NCBI RefSeq assembly: GCF_001012825.1
Contig: NZ_LCZJ02000026.1
Coordinates: 284,761 to 348,760, forward strand
Reading direction: 5' to 3'
Source: Paenibacillus etheri
GTDB taxonomy: Bacteria; Bacillota; Bacilli; Paenibacillales; Paenibacillaceae
DNA: 64,000 bases
Shown here: piece after piece, positions 1 through 7,484 of the stretch
How positions within the stretch are numbered: position 1 is the stretch's first letter
Layout of the letters: the number at the start of each line of letters is the position of its first letter
Translations under genes and position numbers: made by a program
Notes under the pieces: generated by a model
Seen by the model: only the letters and a program-made list of their open reading frames with translations
Databases searched by the model: none
What the model was told of the DNA's origin: nothing

Positions 1-725
1 AAGCCATCCTCTAATAGCTGAACTAAATTCAACGCACGATCTTCATCCGTACGATAATTGTTTTTGCCGATCGTATCGAATTGAATAAAAGCACCACTCC
101 GTAGGAGCTCTCTTTGTTCATTAATATCTAAGTTTAAATCTTGATGACCAAACGATACCTTGCTAAGATCAGCCCCGTACTTCTCAAACAAGGCTAATTG
201 CTGCCTACCCATCGTACCGATCTCACAATGTGTGCTAATCGGTGCGCCTGTGGCCTGATGTGCGATAATCGCTGCATGGAATACAGCTTCTTCCGCTACA
301 GTTATTTCGTTTAAGCTGCTGCCGATTTCAGCAATCAACCCAGCCTTAATTGACGTTTCATCCATCCCCACTTCAAGCTCACGAATGAAGATCTCAGAAA
401 GACTCTCCGCGCTACTCTCAAATACGAAAGAAGGGTAAAAGCACTCTTTATAGAACCCGGTAGAAGCAATAATTGAGATTCCTGTTCGCTCCGAGATTTC
501 AAGCATGCCTAGTGGATCACGGCCCATGCCGATATTAGATACTTCAACAATTAGATCACAGCCTGATGCTTGCAAGCCCTCAATCTCTTCTATTACATCG
601 CTACTATGCAGCTTAGAGTCCGCATCATTACGAACATGCGTTAAATCAAACACAAGATGCTCATGAATCATCGTGCTGTTAATCCCCATAACATCTATAA
701 GTCCATTAATAGTATGCAGCTTCAA
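1..725 (-). CDS. php: Phosphotriesterase-homology protein (Php-like), 3' end outside window
   Basis: Partial metal-dependent hydrolase of the phosphotriesterase family (amidohydrolase superfamily). Read from the minus strand, it starts at a TTG (725) preceded by GGGGG with an 8-base spacer. The N-terminus holds the metal-binding HEH motif (MIHEHLVFDL). Further on come ASTGFYKE, then ISTHCEIGT and VSFGHQDLN, which carry the expected metal-ligand histidines. The reading frame is open to the window edge, so the C-terminal third is missing. It follows the YhfT-like gene by 18 bases and is probably the next gene of the yhf-type operon, as php sits among the yhf genes of E. coli. The natural substrate of Php proteins is not established. 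The family call is firm; the operon role is inference. Confidence 0.85.
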   Translation of the reverse strand, partial: MKLHTINGLIDVMGINSTMIHEHLVFDLTHVRNDADSKLHSSDVIEEIEGLQASGCDLIVEVSNIGMGRDPLGMLEISERTGISIIASTGFYKECFYPSFVFESSAESLSEIFIRELEVGMDETSIKAGLIAEIGSSLNEITVAEEAVFHAAIIAHQATGAPISTHCEIGTMGRQQLALFEKYGADLSKVSFGHQDLNLDINEQRELLRSGAFIQFDTIGKNNYRTDEDRALNLVQLLEDG

Positions 726-743
726 TTCTATTTCCCCCTCGAG

Positions 744-2093
744 CTATAGTAAATGGGTAAAGTAAAGTATATTTAGTGCTAATCCGACTACAATTGCGGC
801 AACAGGCCCAAAAGCAAGTCGCATCACTGGGCGTCCCAGTCCTTCATTAGCAGCATATAGCAGAATATATAACATTAAGCCTAATCCTGCCGTGCTAGAC
901 TCCATTTGAAATACAGCCAAAGCACCACCAATCAAGAGTCCAATTTCAATCATCGTATTCATTGCTGAACGGAAATAATCAGACGTTTCACGTATCATCG
1001 GATACCGCTGGAGGCACGTCGATATCTTACTTATGGCTGCGATTTCCAGACAAACCACTACAGCCCCTAATAAACCAGCAACCACAGGATTAGGAGATAG
1101 GTATCCTATTGGCAAAACAAACATAAGTCCCATGACCCCGTAAACACCCGTTGCTAATGCTGTTGTTACAATTAGTGGCATAAAGCTCAGCAAACGTATG
1201 ATATCTATAACTGCGGCGCTTTGAAGCCAACCTCCACGGGTTGTTGCTTCGCCAGCGCTCCAAGCATTTTGTAAATAAGGTATAGTTGCATCCGATCCTG
1301 TGAATAGGCCAAGATTAGTCGCAATTGCCACACAACCTCCAATAGCCATAAACAAAGGAAGACCTTTAACAATCCGTTTCAAATGAATACGCTGTTCTAA
1401 CTCTTCTTCTTGCTCATCAACATCCAGATCTCGTCGCTGGGTCCAGGCTTTATGTAATACAAATCCCACTAGAAGAAGTACAGAAACAATCGTTGTCATG
1501 GCTACTTGAATGAAGATTCCGCTATCGGTATATAATGCTAGCGATTGGCGAGTGACCAGTACAATGACAGCACTGGATAATGCCCTTTTCCAACCGAATT
1601 GATTCATAATCGCAACCAAAGGAAAAACGGCAACGGCAACCAAGAATCCCACATTTAGCTGACTGAGCGGATCAATTATATCGATGGGCAGCATGGTCGC
1701 AAGCGACAGAACACCTGCAAGCCCAAACAATGCAATAGCTCCCCAAGCAGCACCTAACACTAGTGCGATCCACCAACGGGTTGCAAGGATACCCAAAATA
1801 TCAGTTGGTAGAAATAACAGCCACGGGTTCAACATCTGAAATGAGAAGGCAAATGAAATTCCGACGGAAACAATGAAACCAAAGCTTAATCCACTAGCAA
1901 TAGAGGCTAGCTCACGCCGGTTCATCCGGGCTTCGATGACTTCAGGCAGAATAGGACGGATACCGTCATGAAATACAGCCTTTCCTAAATGAGCAGCAAG
2001 CGCCGTTAGAGCCGTTAAGCACATCACAACAATAAACTGCATGATAGTCAAAGGTTGTATGAGATGTAAGCTGTTCCAGTCGATCTTCCCCAT
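744..2093 (-). CDS. yhfT: YhfT-like multispanning membrane transporter
   Basis: Very hydrophobic protein of about 449 residues with roughly a dozen membrane segments, matching YhfT of E. coli in size (about 434) and in operon context. The frame is open for another 78 codons upstream, but that stretch lies on top of yhfU in another frame. I therefore start at the ATG at 2093 (MGKIDWNSLH), where AAAGGGG abuts the start. That Shine-Dalgarno sequence is unusually close, so the start is uncertain; the next ATG is 17 codons in. A charged cytoplasmic loop with DVDEQEEELE lies in the middle. It is presumably the importer for the unknown substrate handled by the neighbouring Php. Family assignment comes from neighbours plus hydrophobicity and has not been tested by alignment. 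Confidence 0.75.
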   Translation of the reverse strand: MGKIDWNSLHLIQPLTIMQFIVVMCLTALTALAAHLGKAVFHDGIRPILPEVIEARMNRRELASIASGLSFGFIVSVGISFAFSFQMLNPWLLFLPTDILGILATRWWIALVLGAAWGAIALFGLAGVLSLATMLPIDIIDPLSQLNVGFLVAVAVFPLVAIMNQFGWKRALSSAVIVLVTRQSLALYTDSGIFIQVAMTTIVSVLLLVGFVLHKAWTQRRDLDVDEQEEELEQRIHLKRIVKGLPLFMAIGGCVAIATNLGLFTGSDATIPYLQNAWSAGEATTRGGWLQSAAVIDIIRLLSFMPLIVTTALATGVYGVMGLMFVLPIGYLSPNPVVAGLLGAVVVCLEIAAISKISTCLQRYPMIRETSDYFRSAMNTMIEIGLLIGGALAVFQMESSTAGLGLMLYILLYAANEGLGRPVMRLAFGPVAAIVVGLALNILYFTHLL

Positions 2094-2124
2094 CCCCTTT
2101 GTAAAAATTAGTATGCTTGCTAGA

Positions 2125-2490
2125 TTACTGATGTTTCTTAAGCAAGCTTTCAACGATAAAGGTAACAGCCGTTTCAATACTTTCTTCAGCGATTCCAAAG
2201 GCAATTGTACCGCTGTTGACAAGTGCTTCGATCTTGAGCGGATCAGGTTTGCCCCCACTCTTAGCAACCGTAGCGCACTTGCTATAACCAAGAAGTCCAA
2301 TTGCGATGGATAGAGCAGCGCCTCCACCTGAATTACATGCTCCGATATAATAATCAGCTTGACCAGTCTTCACTCTTTTGGCAGCATCCATATCCGTGGT
2401 TATCAATGCTTCTACGCGTTCTCCACCTGCTTCGATAACACTTTTCTTAATCCGATCCTTCTGCAAGCCTGCTATAACAATGCGTATCAT
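2125..2490 (-). CDS. yhfU: DUF2620 family protein, YhfU-like
   Basis: Small soluble protein of 121 residues beginning MIRIVIAGLQ, with a glycine-rich stretch (GACNSGGGAALSIAIGLLG) near residues 51-69. Its length and position, between a PRD protein and a YhfT-like transporter, match YhfU (DUF2620, about 117 residues). The start codon overlaps the stop of the upstream PRD gene at base 2490, which indicates translational coupling. The biochemical function of the family is unknown. Because YhfU consistently accompanies YhfT, a soluble accessory role for the transporter is plausible, but that is inference. Confidence 0.78.
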   Translation of the reverse strand: MIRIVIAGLQKDRIKKSVIEAGGERVEALITTDMDAAKRVKTGQADYYIGACNSGGGAALSIAIGLLGYSKCATVAKSGGKPDPLKIEALVNSGTIAFGIAEESIETAVTFIVESLLKKHQ

Positions 2491-2849
2491 TAAACTTCCT
2501 CCTCATCCGTCAGTGAGAGTAGATAAGAGGCAATAAATGCTGCCTCAGCATCTAAATTAGAGTTATGAATATTAAAGGGAGCCAAGAGTTCTAATGAAAA
2601 TTCATAGACCTCAGATTTAGCTAAGGCTTGCTGCACTAATGCTGTCGAACATGTCTGTACAGCTTCATTCGTCTTTATCCGCTGAATAGCTTTCATGAGG
2701 TGAGAGGTAAGTGAACCCGCATTCTCCTCTTCAAGCTTAAGCTCCAGAAACTCTTCTACCTTCTTTAATACATTTGGAGTCTGCTCAAAGGTATCACGAT
2801 CCACTTGTTCAGATTCAAATAATAGCTCTATTCGATCATTAAGTGACAT
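2490..2849 (-). CDS. yhfY: PRD-domain protein, YhfY-like
   Basis: Acidic protein of 119 residues that looks like one PTS-regulation domain (PRD). The SLTSHLMKAIQRI segment near residues 47-59 carries the usual PRD histidine, and the C-terminal AEAAFIASYLLSL is the second typical helix, though the histidine often found there is missing. E. coli YhfY is likewise a stand-alone PRD protein of about 120 residues in the same operon. PRDs sense phosphorylation by PTS proteins, so this may tie the operon to sugar status. No DNA-binding domain is present. It lies 30 bases below the YhfZ-like regulator and overlaps yhfU by one base. Confidence 0.7.
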   Translation of the reverse strand: MSLNDRIELLFESEQVDRDTFEQTPNVLKKVEEFLELKLEEENAGSLTSHLMKAIQRIKTNEAVQTCSTALVQQALAKSEVYEFSLELLAPFNIHNSNLDAEAAFIASYLLSLTDEEEV

Positions 2850-2879
2850 GCCATCTGTCTCCCCATCCGTTAGTTAATA

Positions 2880-3803
2880 TTAGTAGCTAGGATCAATTTC
2901 AATGTTCACTACCTTGCGCTGGTAGTCGAGTACAATATCCGATTGGATCAATTCTTTTAAAATATTATTGATCCCTTTGTTATTCTTGGCAGTCAATATA
3001 ACGGCCTCAGAGGTCTCGATGAATGCTGCATTATTCGATATGCTTTGGTAGGAAATCTGTAATTCCTTTTCCTTAATTTCATCCAGGTTCCATACACCAG
3101 CGTCTATTTTATTGGATTGAATACTTTGAACGATTTGGTTATATGGCATCTCTAGCAGCTTCACTTGCTTTCCTTCGCACAATGCCTTCGTAATATAAGA
3201 TTGGTCAATCGATTTTGGATCGAGCCCAATGGTCATTCCATCCTCGATGATTTGCTTCGTGCTGTCTGCGAACAAGATGACATGCTCAGACAAATACGTT
3301 TTTGGCCCAAAATATAGTCCTATTTCTAGCTCCAATCCCTCAGCAATAGCCTGATTGGCAGCAAGCCGGGAAACGACGACAAAATCATATGCGCCTTTAA
3401 GCAGCATTTGAATCCGTACACTCGCTCCCCGAACATACGCCATGTTTAAATCCCCACTATGCTTTTCGGCTGATTTATATAGACCTGTTGCAAAGCCTTC
3501 GTATAATTTGGAATATGGAAGCGGCATAGCTCCCATCACAAAATCAATTCCCGTGAACATCCAAACAAGCTTATAATCGATCTCTTTTACAAAGGTACCT
3601 ACATGCCCTCTACTCTCGAGCTTAACTGCACCTTCTGTTTTCAATACAGAAAGTGCATTCTGGATCGTTCCCCGAGCATAGCCAAGCTCCTTCTCATACT
3701 CCGATACCGTTTCAATCCGATCGCCCTTTTTCTTAGTCATAAACACCCTAGCTAGATGCATAATGACCACTCCGCTTTTTTGGTACAATTTATCTTTCAT
3801 CAT
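2880..3803 (-). CDS. yhfZ: YhfZ-like GntR-type transcriptional regulator
   Basis: Protein of 307 residues. An N-terminal winged-helix resembles GntR (about residues 25-75: ETVSEYEKELGYARGTIQNA, then LKTEGAVKLESRGHVGTF). The remaining 230 residues resemble a periplasmic-binding-like sensor domain, as in E. coli YhfZ (about 301 residues). It is the first gene of the yhf-type operon, which fits a local autoregulator. GGAGCGAGG precedes a double ATG at 3803/3800; I use the first. A perfect 22-base palindrome at 3845-3866 lies 42 bases upstream of the start and is its likely operator. Related sites precede the neighbouring ABC operon. The ligand is unknown. Confidence 0.78.
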   Translation of the reverse strand: MMKDKLYQKSGVVIMHLARVFMTKKKGDRIETVSEYEKELGYARGTIQNALSVLKTEGAVKLESRGHVGTFVKEIDYKLVWMFTGIDFVMGAMPLPYSKLYEGFATGLYKSAEKHSGDLNMAYVRGASVRIQMLLKGAYDFVVVSRLAANQAIAEGLELEIGLYFGPKTYLSEHVILFADSTKQIIEDGMTIGLDPKSIDQSYITKALCEGKQVKLLEMPYNQIVQSIQSNKIDAGVWNLDEIKEKELQISYQSISNNAAFIETSEAVILTAKNNKGINNILKELIQSDIVLDYQRKVVNIEIDPSY

Positions 3804-3844
3804 TTTAACCTCGCTCCAATTCGACCACTAGATATTCTCATTCT

Positions 3845-3866
3845 AAAATACAAAATTGTGTATTTT
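3845..3866. promoter_or_regulatory. 22-base palindromic operator, probable YhfZ-like regulator site
   Basis: Perfect inverted repeat AAAATACA-N6-TGTATTTT between the yhfZ-like gene and the end of the ABC permease gene. Two related sites lie at 7186-7207 and 7287-7308. Position and symmetry fit a dimeric GntR-type regulator; assignment to the YhfZ-like protein is inference. Confidence 0.6.
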
Positions 3867-3972
3867 GATTTGTGGCTTCATTATACAAGAGCTCAAGGAA
3901 TGATGTAAAGACTTCGTCCGTAAGGAGATCCGAAAGAGCCAATGCTTATGCTTTTTAATAAATGTTACTAAA

Positions 3973-4803
3973 TTAACCCTTCACGCTTCCTGCTGTTACG
4001 CCTTCGATAATACTCTTTTGGAAGAAGGAGTACATCAGAATGACCGGGAAGATGCTTATTGCAATCGATGCTGTCAGTGCGCCGTAGTTCATGTTGAACT
4101 TATCTGCAAAGGCAACTACTGCAACAGGCATCGTACGTAGCTCCTGACTGGACAAGAATAAGCTCGCCATAATGTATTCATTCCAGTTGTTAATGAAATT
4201 GAGAATAAATACAGTTACTAATGTTGGCATTGTAAGTGGAATAATGACTCGCAGCAAGATACCATAGGTGGTCAGGCCATCCATTACACCCGCTTCCTCT
4301 AGCTCCAGAGGGATCGACTTCAAAAATGCACTCACAACAAACACGGTAAGCGGTATACCGAATGCAGCATAAGGGATAATTAGCGCAAAATAAGTATTAT
4401 AGAGTCCAAGCTCCTGAATCATGGTATACAACGGTATAAGTAATGAAGCAGGTGGGATTAACAAGGATAACAATAGTAATCCATATACAATCCGGTTTAA
4501 GCTTTTGAACTTCATTCTAGTTAGCGCATAGGCAATGGCTGTTGACAGGAGGATCGTAGTAACTGTCGCAATTAACCCAATAAACATACTGTTCATAAAA
4601 TTGCGTATGACTAGCGAGTTGGATAATACACTAGCATAATTAGTAAGGTTCCAGCTCGGCGGTAGTCCCCATGGATCATTAAACATTTCGGTATTATTTT
4701 TCATAGATGAGACAACTACAAACCATAAAGGATACAGTACCGAAAGAACATAAGCCATGAGTATTACATGAGGGAGAATGCGGCGTTTAGGCTTATTGTT
4801 CAT
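3973..4803 (-). CDS. Carbohydrate ABC transporter permease, MalG type
   Basis: Inner-membrane permease of 276 residues with about six membrane helices. The EAA loop near residues 170-190 (ELEEAGVMDGLTTYGILLRV) contacts the ATPase. Its ending, EGVTAGSVKG, is typical of MalG-like subunits of CUT1 sugar importers. It is the last gene of a three-gene operon: binding protein, MalF-type permease, MalG-type permease. It overlaps the upstream permease at base 4803. No ATPase gene is present, so a shared ATPase such as MsmX probably energises the importer, as is usual for CUT1 systems in Bacillales. The sugar is not known. Confidence 0.9.
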   Translation of the reverse strand: MNNKPKRRILPHVILMAYVLSVLYPLWFVVVSSMKNNTEMFNDPWGLPPSWNLTNYASVLSNSLVIRNFMNSMFIGLIATVTTILLSTAIAYALTRMKFKSLNRIVYGLLLLSLLIPPASLLIPLYTMIQELGLYNTYFALIIPYAAFGIPLTVFVVSAFLKSIPLELEEAGVMDGLTTYGILLRVIIPLTMPTLVTVFILNFINNWNEYIMASLFLSSQELRTMPVAVVAFADKFNMNYGALTASIAISIFPVILMYSFFQKSIIEGVTAGSVKG

Positions 4804-5687
4804 TAGTATGCATCCTCCTTCGACCGATTGTTAAAGAACTGAAGTCCTAGTGTCACTAGCGCTGTAAATAGGGTAATTACGATTGCTATTGCGTTTGCGT
4901 AACCAAAATCATTCATACTGTAAGCTTGTTTGTACATATAGGTCGCCATCAATTCGGTACTACCGAACGGACCACCTTTGGTCATAATAAGTACAATATC
5001 GAGTGCTTTCATGGCTCCCGTAACAGATAGTAATAGCGTTACACCGATGACTGGTCGAATTAAAGGGATCGTTAGTAATCTTGCTTTGGTCCATCCCGTA
5101 GCACCGTCAATTTCCCCAGCTTCCAGAACTTCTTTGGAGATTGCAAATATGGCTGCTAGGATTAGAACGATATAAAACCCAGTCCATTGCCACCCATTCG
5201 TTACAAGCACCGCAAATATCGCGTATGCCTCATCTCCAAGCCATATTTTCACCCATGAATCCAGTCCTATTGTGCGAAGTACTTGGTTCAATAAGCCTGC
5301 TTCCGGCGCATAAATAAACTTCCAGATGATGGAGACCGAAGCTGTTGATAAAATACTTGGCAAGAACACAGTCAGCTTGTAAAAACCTAGAAACCGCTTG
5401 ACCCCACTTACTATAATAGAAATGAAAATGATTAGTGGGACTTGAATGAACACTGAGAAGCCCACAAAGTAAGCGTTATTCTTAAAGGCAACCCAGAACT
5501 TCTCATCCGCTAACGCTTTTGCAAAATTCCCAAATCCAGTGTACACAGGATCATTGATACCATTCCAGTCCGTAAAGGAATAACGCAAGGAATTAAATAA
5601 CGGTATCAGATAAAAAGTAATGTACAACAATAGCGCCGGCACTACGAATATAAAGTAAGCTGTATAATTCTTATAGATTTTGCTCAT
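4803..5687 (-). CDS. Carbohydrate ABC transporter permease, MalF type
   Basis: Membrane permease of 294 residues with about six helices, starting MSKIYKNYTAYFIFVVPALL. The EAA loop appears near residues 189-205 (EVLEAGEIDGATGWTKA), and the typical late motif TKGGPFGSTELMATYMY is present. It pairs with the MalG-type subunit, whose start it overlaps by one base, and follows the binding protein by 33 bases. Substrate specificity cannot be read from the sequence. Its neighbourhood next to the yhf-type operon suggests a shared substrate pathway, which is inference. Confidence 0.9.
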   Translation of the reverse strand: MSKIYKNYTAYFIFVVPALLLYITFYLIPLFNSLRYSFTDWNGINDPVYTGFGNFAKALADEKFWVAFKNNAYFVGFSVFIQVPLIIFISIIVSGVKRFLGFYKLTVFLPSILSTASVSIIWKFIYAPEAGLLNQVLRTIGLDSWVKIWLGDEAYAIFAVLVTNGWQWTGFYIVLILAAIFAISKEVLEAGEIDGATGWTKARLLTIPLIRPVIGVTLLLSVTGAMKALDIVLIMTKGGPFGSTELMATYMYKQAYSMNDFGYANAIAIVITLFTALVTLGLQFFNNRSKEDAY

Positions 5688-5720
5688 GTCATATCTCCTG
5701 TAGTAGGCTTTATACTAAAA

Positions 5721-7067
5721 TCACTTACCTTCTGCATTCGCGCTTTCTTGCGCTTTTTGCATACGCTCTGCTGCTGCTTCAGGTTTGATTTTTCCACCTA
5801 ACAATTCTTGAACAATCGTTTCTAATTCTACCTTTACACTCGTTTGTACAAATGCGTCAAAAGCTGGGTAAGCGCCTTTGGCTGAACCTTGTTGTTTACC
5901 AATCATCGTAATCAATTCACTAGCACCTTTTACCTCCGTAATCCCTTTCATTGCAGGAATTTGGTTGGTTTCCCCGAGGATGCGCGCTTGATTGTCTAAC
6001 GTATAGAAGTTCTTAATAAATGCTTTTACCGCTTGCAATTCGTTGTCTTTCAGATCCGCAGAGAATCCATAACCATTCGACCAGCCACCATTGATATATC
6101 CATCACCTGCACCATCTACATCAGGGAAACGGAAGAATCCTGTGGAGTCTTTAACCACCGATGTGTCACCAATTATCGCATTTACAGCCCAGCTACCATC
6201 AAAGAGCATTGCCGCTTTACCAGTATAGAAAGTAGCTTGACCTTCAGCAAAAGCCAATCCAAGCACGTTCGGATCAATATATTTTTTATCAACTAAATCA
6301 GCAACTCGTTTGAACGTTTCAACTACTGCAGGATCCGTCCATTTCGTAGCTCCAGATGCAAAACCTTCTTGAAGACTAGGCCCACCAAGTGCAATCATCA
6401 GATTGTTCACAAGCATGTTCGCCACCCAACCATCACCGCCACCAGCACCCATTGCAAGCGGGGTAATTCCTTTGGCTTTCAGCTTTTCCATTGCAACAAG
6501 TAGATCATCCCAAGTCGTTGGTACTTCTACACCTGCATCTGCAAACAGCTTCTTATTATAAAAGAAACCTTCGATGTAGCCGGATTCAGGCAAGCCATAG
6601 ATTTTCCCATCCACTGTGAATTCACGAAGATCGAAAAAGCTATCCTGAATTCCCACCTCAGCCATGATGTCATTAAGCGCTAATAAACGACCTGCTTTTG
6701 AGTAGTTCTGAGTATCAGCACCACCGAACAAACTGAAAATCGGGGGTTGAGTTCCGCTTGCCATCTCTGCCTTCAGCTTTACATTTCGGTTCACCGTATC
6801 TTCAACGCCATCAAGTGTGAACTTCAAGCCTGGAACTTCTTCTTCTGTCTTTTGTACAACTTCCTCAAGCAGCTTCAAGGTTGGTAGCGCAGTTTCACGA
6901 ATGTGAATATGACGAAGTACCATCTTGAATGGGTCTGATGAAGCGGGCTTACTTACTTCAGTAGTTGAAGAAGCAATTGCCTTCTCCGTCGTTTCTGCAT
7001 TTTTCTCCGAACAACCCGCTAGCGCCACCAGTGCTGTAATAGCCAATAACAATGATTGCTTTTTCAT
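5721..7067 (-). CDS. Sugar-type ABC transporter substrate-binding lipoprotein
   Basis: Extracellular solute-binding protein of 448 residues (family 1, CUT1). The N-terminus is a lipoprotein signal (MKKQSLLLAITALVALAGCS) with lipobox LAGC, so the mature protein is anchored to the membrane by Cys19. The mid-region YNKKLFADAGVEVPTTWDDL is typical of oligosaccharide-binding proteins. It is the first gene of the importer operon. The 400-base upstream region carries a cre-like site and two copies of the AAAATACA-N6-TGTATTTT dyad, so carbon catabolite control and control by the nearby YhfZ-like protein are both plausible. The ligand is unknown. Confidence 0.9.
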   Translation of the reverse strand: MKKQSLLLAITALVALAGCSEKNAETTEKAIASSTTEVSKPASSDPFKMVLRHIHIRETALPTLKLLEEVVQKTEEEVPGLKFTLDGVEDTVNRNVKLKAEMASGTQPPIFSLFGGADTQNYSKAGRLLALNDIMAEVGIQDSFFDLREFTVDGKIYGLPESGYIEGFFYNKKLFADAGVEVPTTWDDLLVAMEKLKAKGITPLAMGAGGGDGWVANMLVNNLMIALGGPSLQEGFASGATKWTDPAVVETFKRVADLVDKKYIDPNVLGLAFAEGQATFYTGKAAMLFDGSWAVNAIIGDTSVVKDSTGFFRFPDVDGAGDGYINGGWSNGYGFSADLKDNELQAVKAFIKNFYTLDNQARILGETNQIPAMKGITEVKGASELITMIGKQQGSAKGAYPAFDAFVQTSVKVELETIVQELLGGKIKPEAAAERMQKAQESANAEGK

Positions 7068-7145
7068 TTTTCACAACTCCCTATTAATCGATTATGTAGC
7101 TATGATTTAAATAATTTCCTTGTTTACGCTCCACAGATTCGTACT

Positions 7146-7159
7146 AGGTAGCGCTTACA
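7146..7159 (-). promoter_or_regulatory. cre-like site upstream of the ABC operon
   Basis: On the minus strand the sequence is TGTAAGCGCTACCT, matching 12 of 14 positions of the CcpA cre consensus (TGWAANCGNTNWCA). It lies about 80 bases upstream of the binding-protein start, where it could act as a repression site. Within this 400-base gene-free stretch I see only this site, the two dyads and the terminator of the next operon. Confidence 0.45.
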
Positions 7160-7185
7160 ATATTGCCCCCTTTTCTCTCGACCTC

Positions 7186-7207
7186 AAAATACATTAATTT
7201 GTATATT
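7186..7207. promoter_or_regulatory. Second copy of the 22-base dyad
   Basis: AAAATACA-N6-TGTATATT matches the palindrome at 3845-3866 at 15 of 16 arm positions with the same six-base spacer. It lies about 120 bases upstream of the solute-binding protein gene and probably binds the same regulator. Confidence 0.55.
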
Positions 7208-7286
7208 GGGCCATAAATTTTCCCCCACATGACTTGTTAAATCAACTAACTTACTGCAATCCACTGTGTTGCTGTACAGATTTTTG

Positions 7287-7308
7287 AATATATGTTTTTT
7301 TGTATTTT
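7287..7308. promoter_or_regulatory. Third, weaker copy of the dyad
   Basis: AATATATG-N6-TGTATTTT: the right arm is identical to the 3845-3866 site and the left arm matches at five of eight positions. It is centred 101 bases from the copy at 7186-7207, so looping or cooperative binding is possible. It may be a chance match in AT-rich sequence. Confidence 0.35.
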
Positions 7309-7420
7309 GACTCAAGGAAATAATACCATTCTTTTTTCTAATTGTAAATCACAGATTTCAATGAATTTAATAACAATTGATTTCAATTTACTTGAGAATA
7401 CTAAATGTTATAATCAAAGC

Positions 7421-7452
7421 TAAAAAATAGGACAGCCACAATCAGCTGTCCT
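7421..7452 (-). terminator. Rho-independent terminator of the GH20 operon
   Basis: Stem AGGACAGC (7445-7452 on the minus strand) paired with its complement at 7429-7436, followed on the minus strand by ATTTTTT. It starts 33 bases after the GH20 stop codon. Confidence 0.85.
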
Positions 7453-7484
7453 CTATCTATCTTCTTATTCTATAATTCTTCAAC

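Noticed and set aside
2093-2327. 78-codon N-terminal extension of the YhfT-like protein
   Set aside because: It overlaps the yhfU gene in another frame and reads as low-quality sequence; E. coli YhfT length fits the shorter form.
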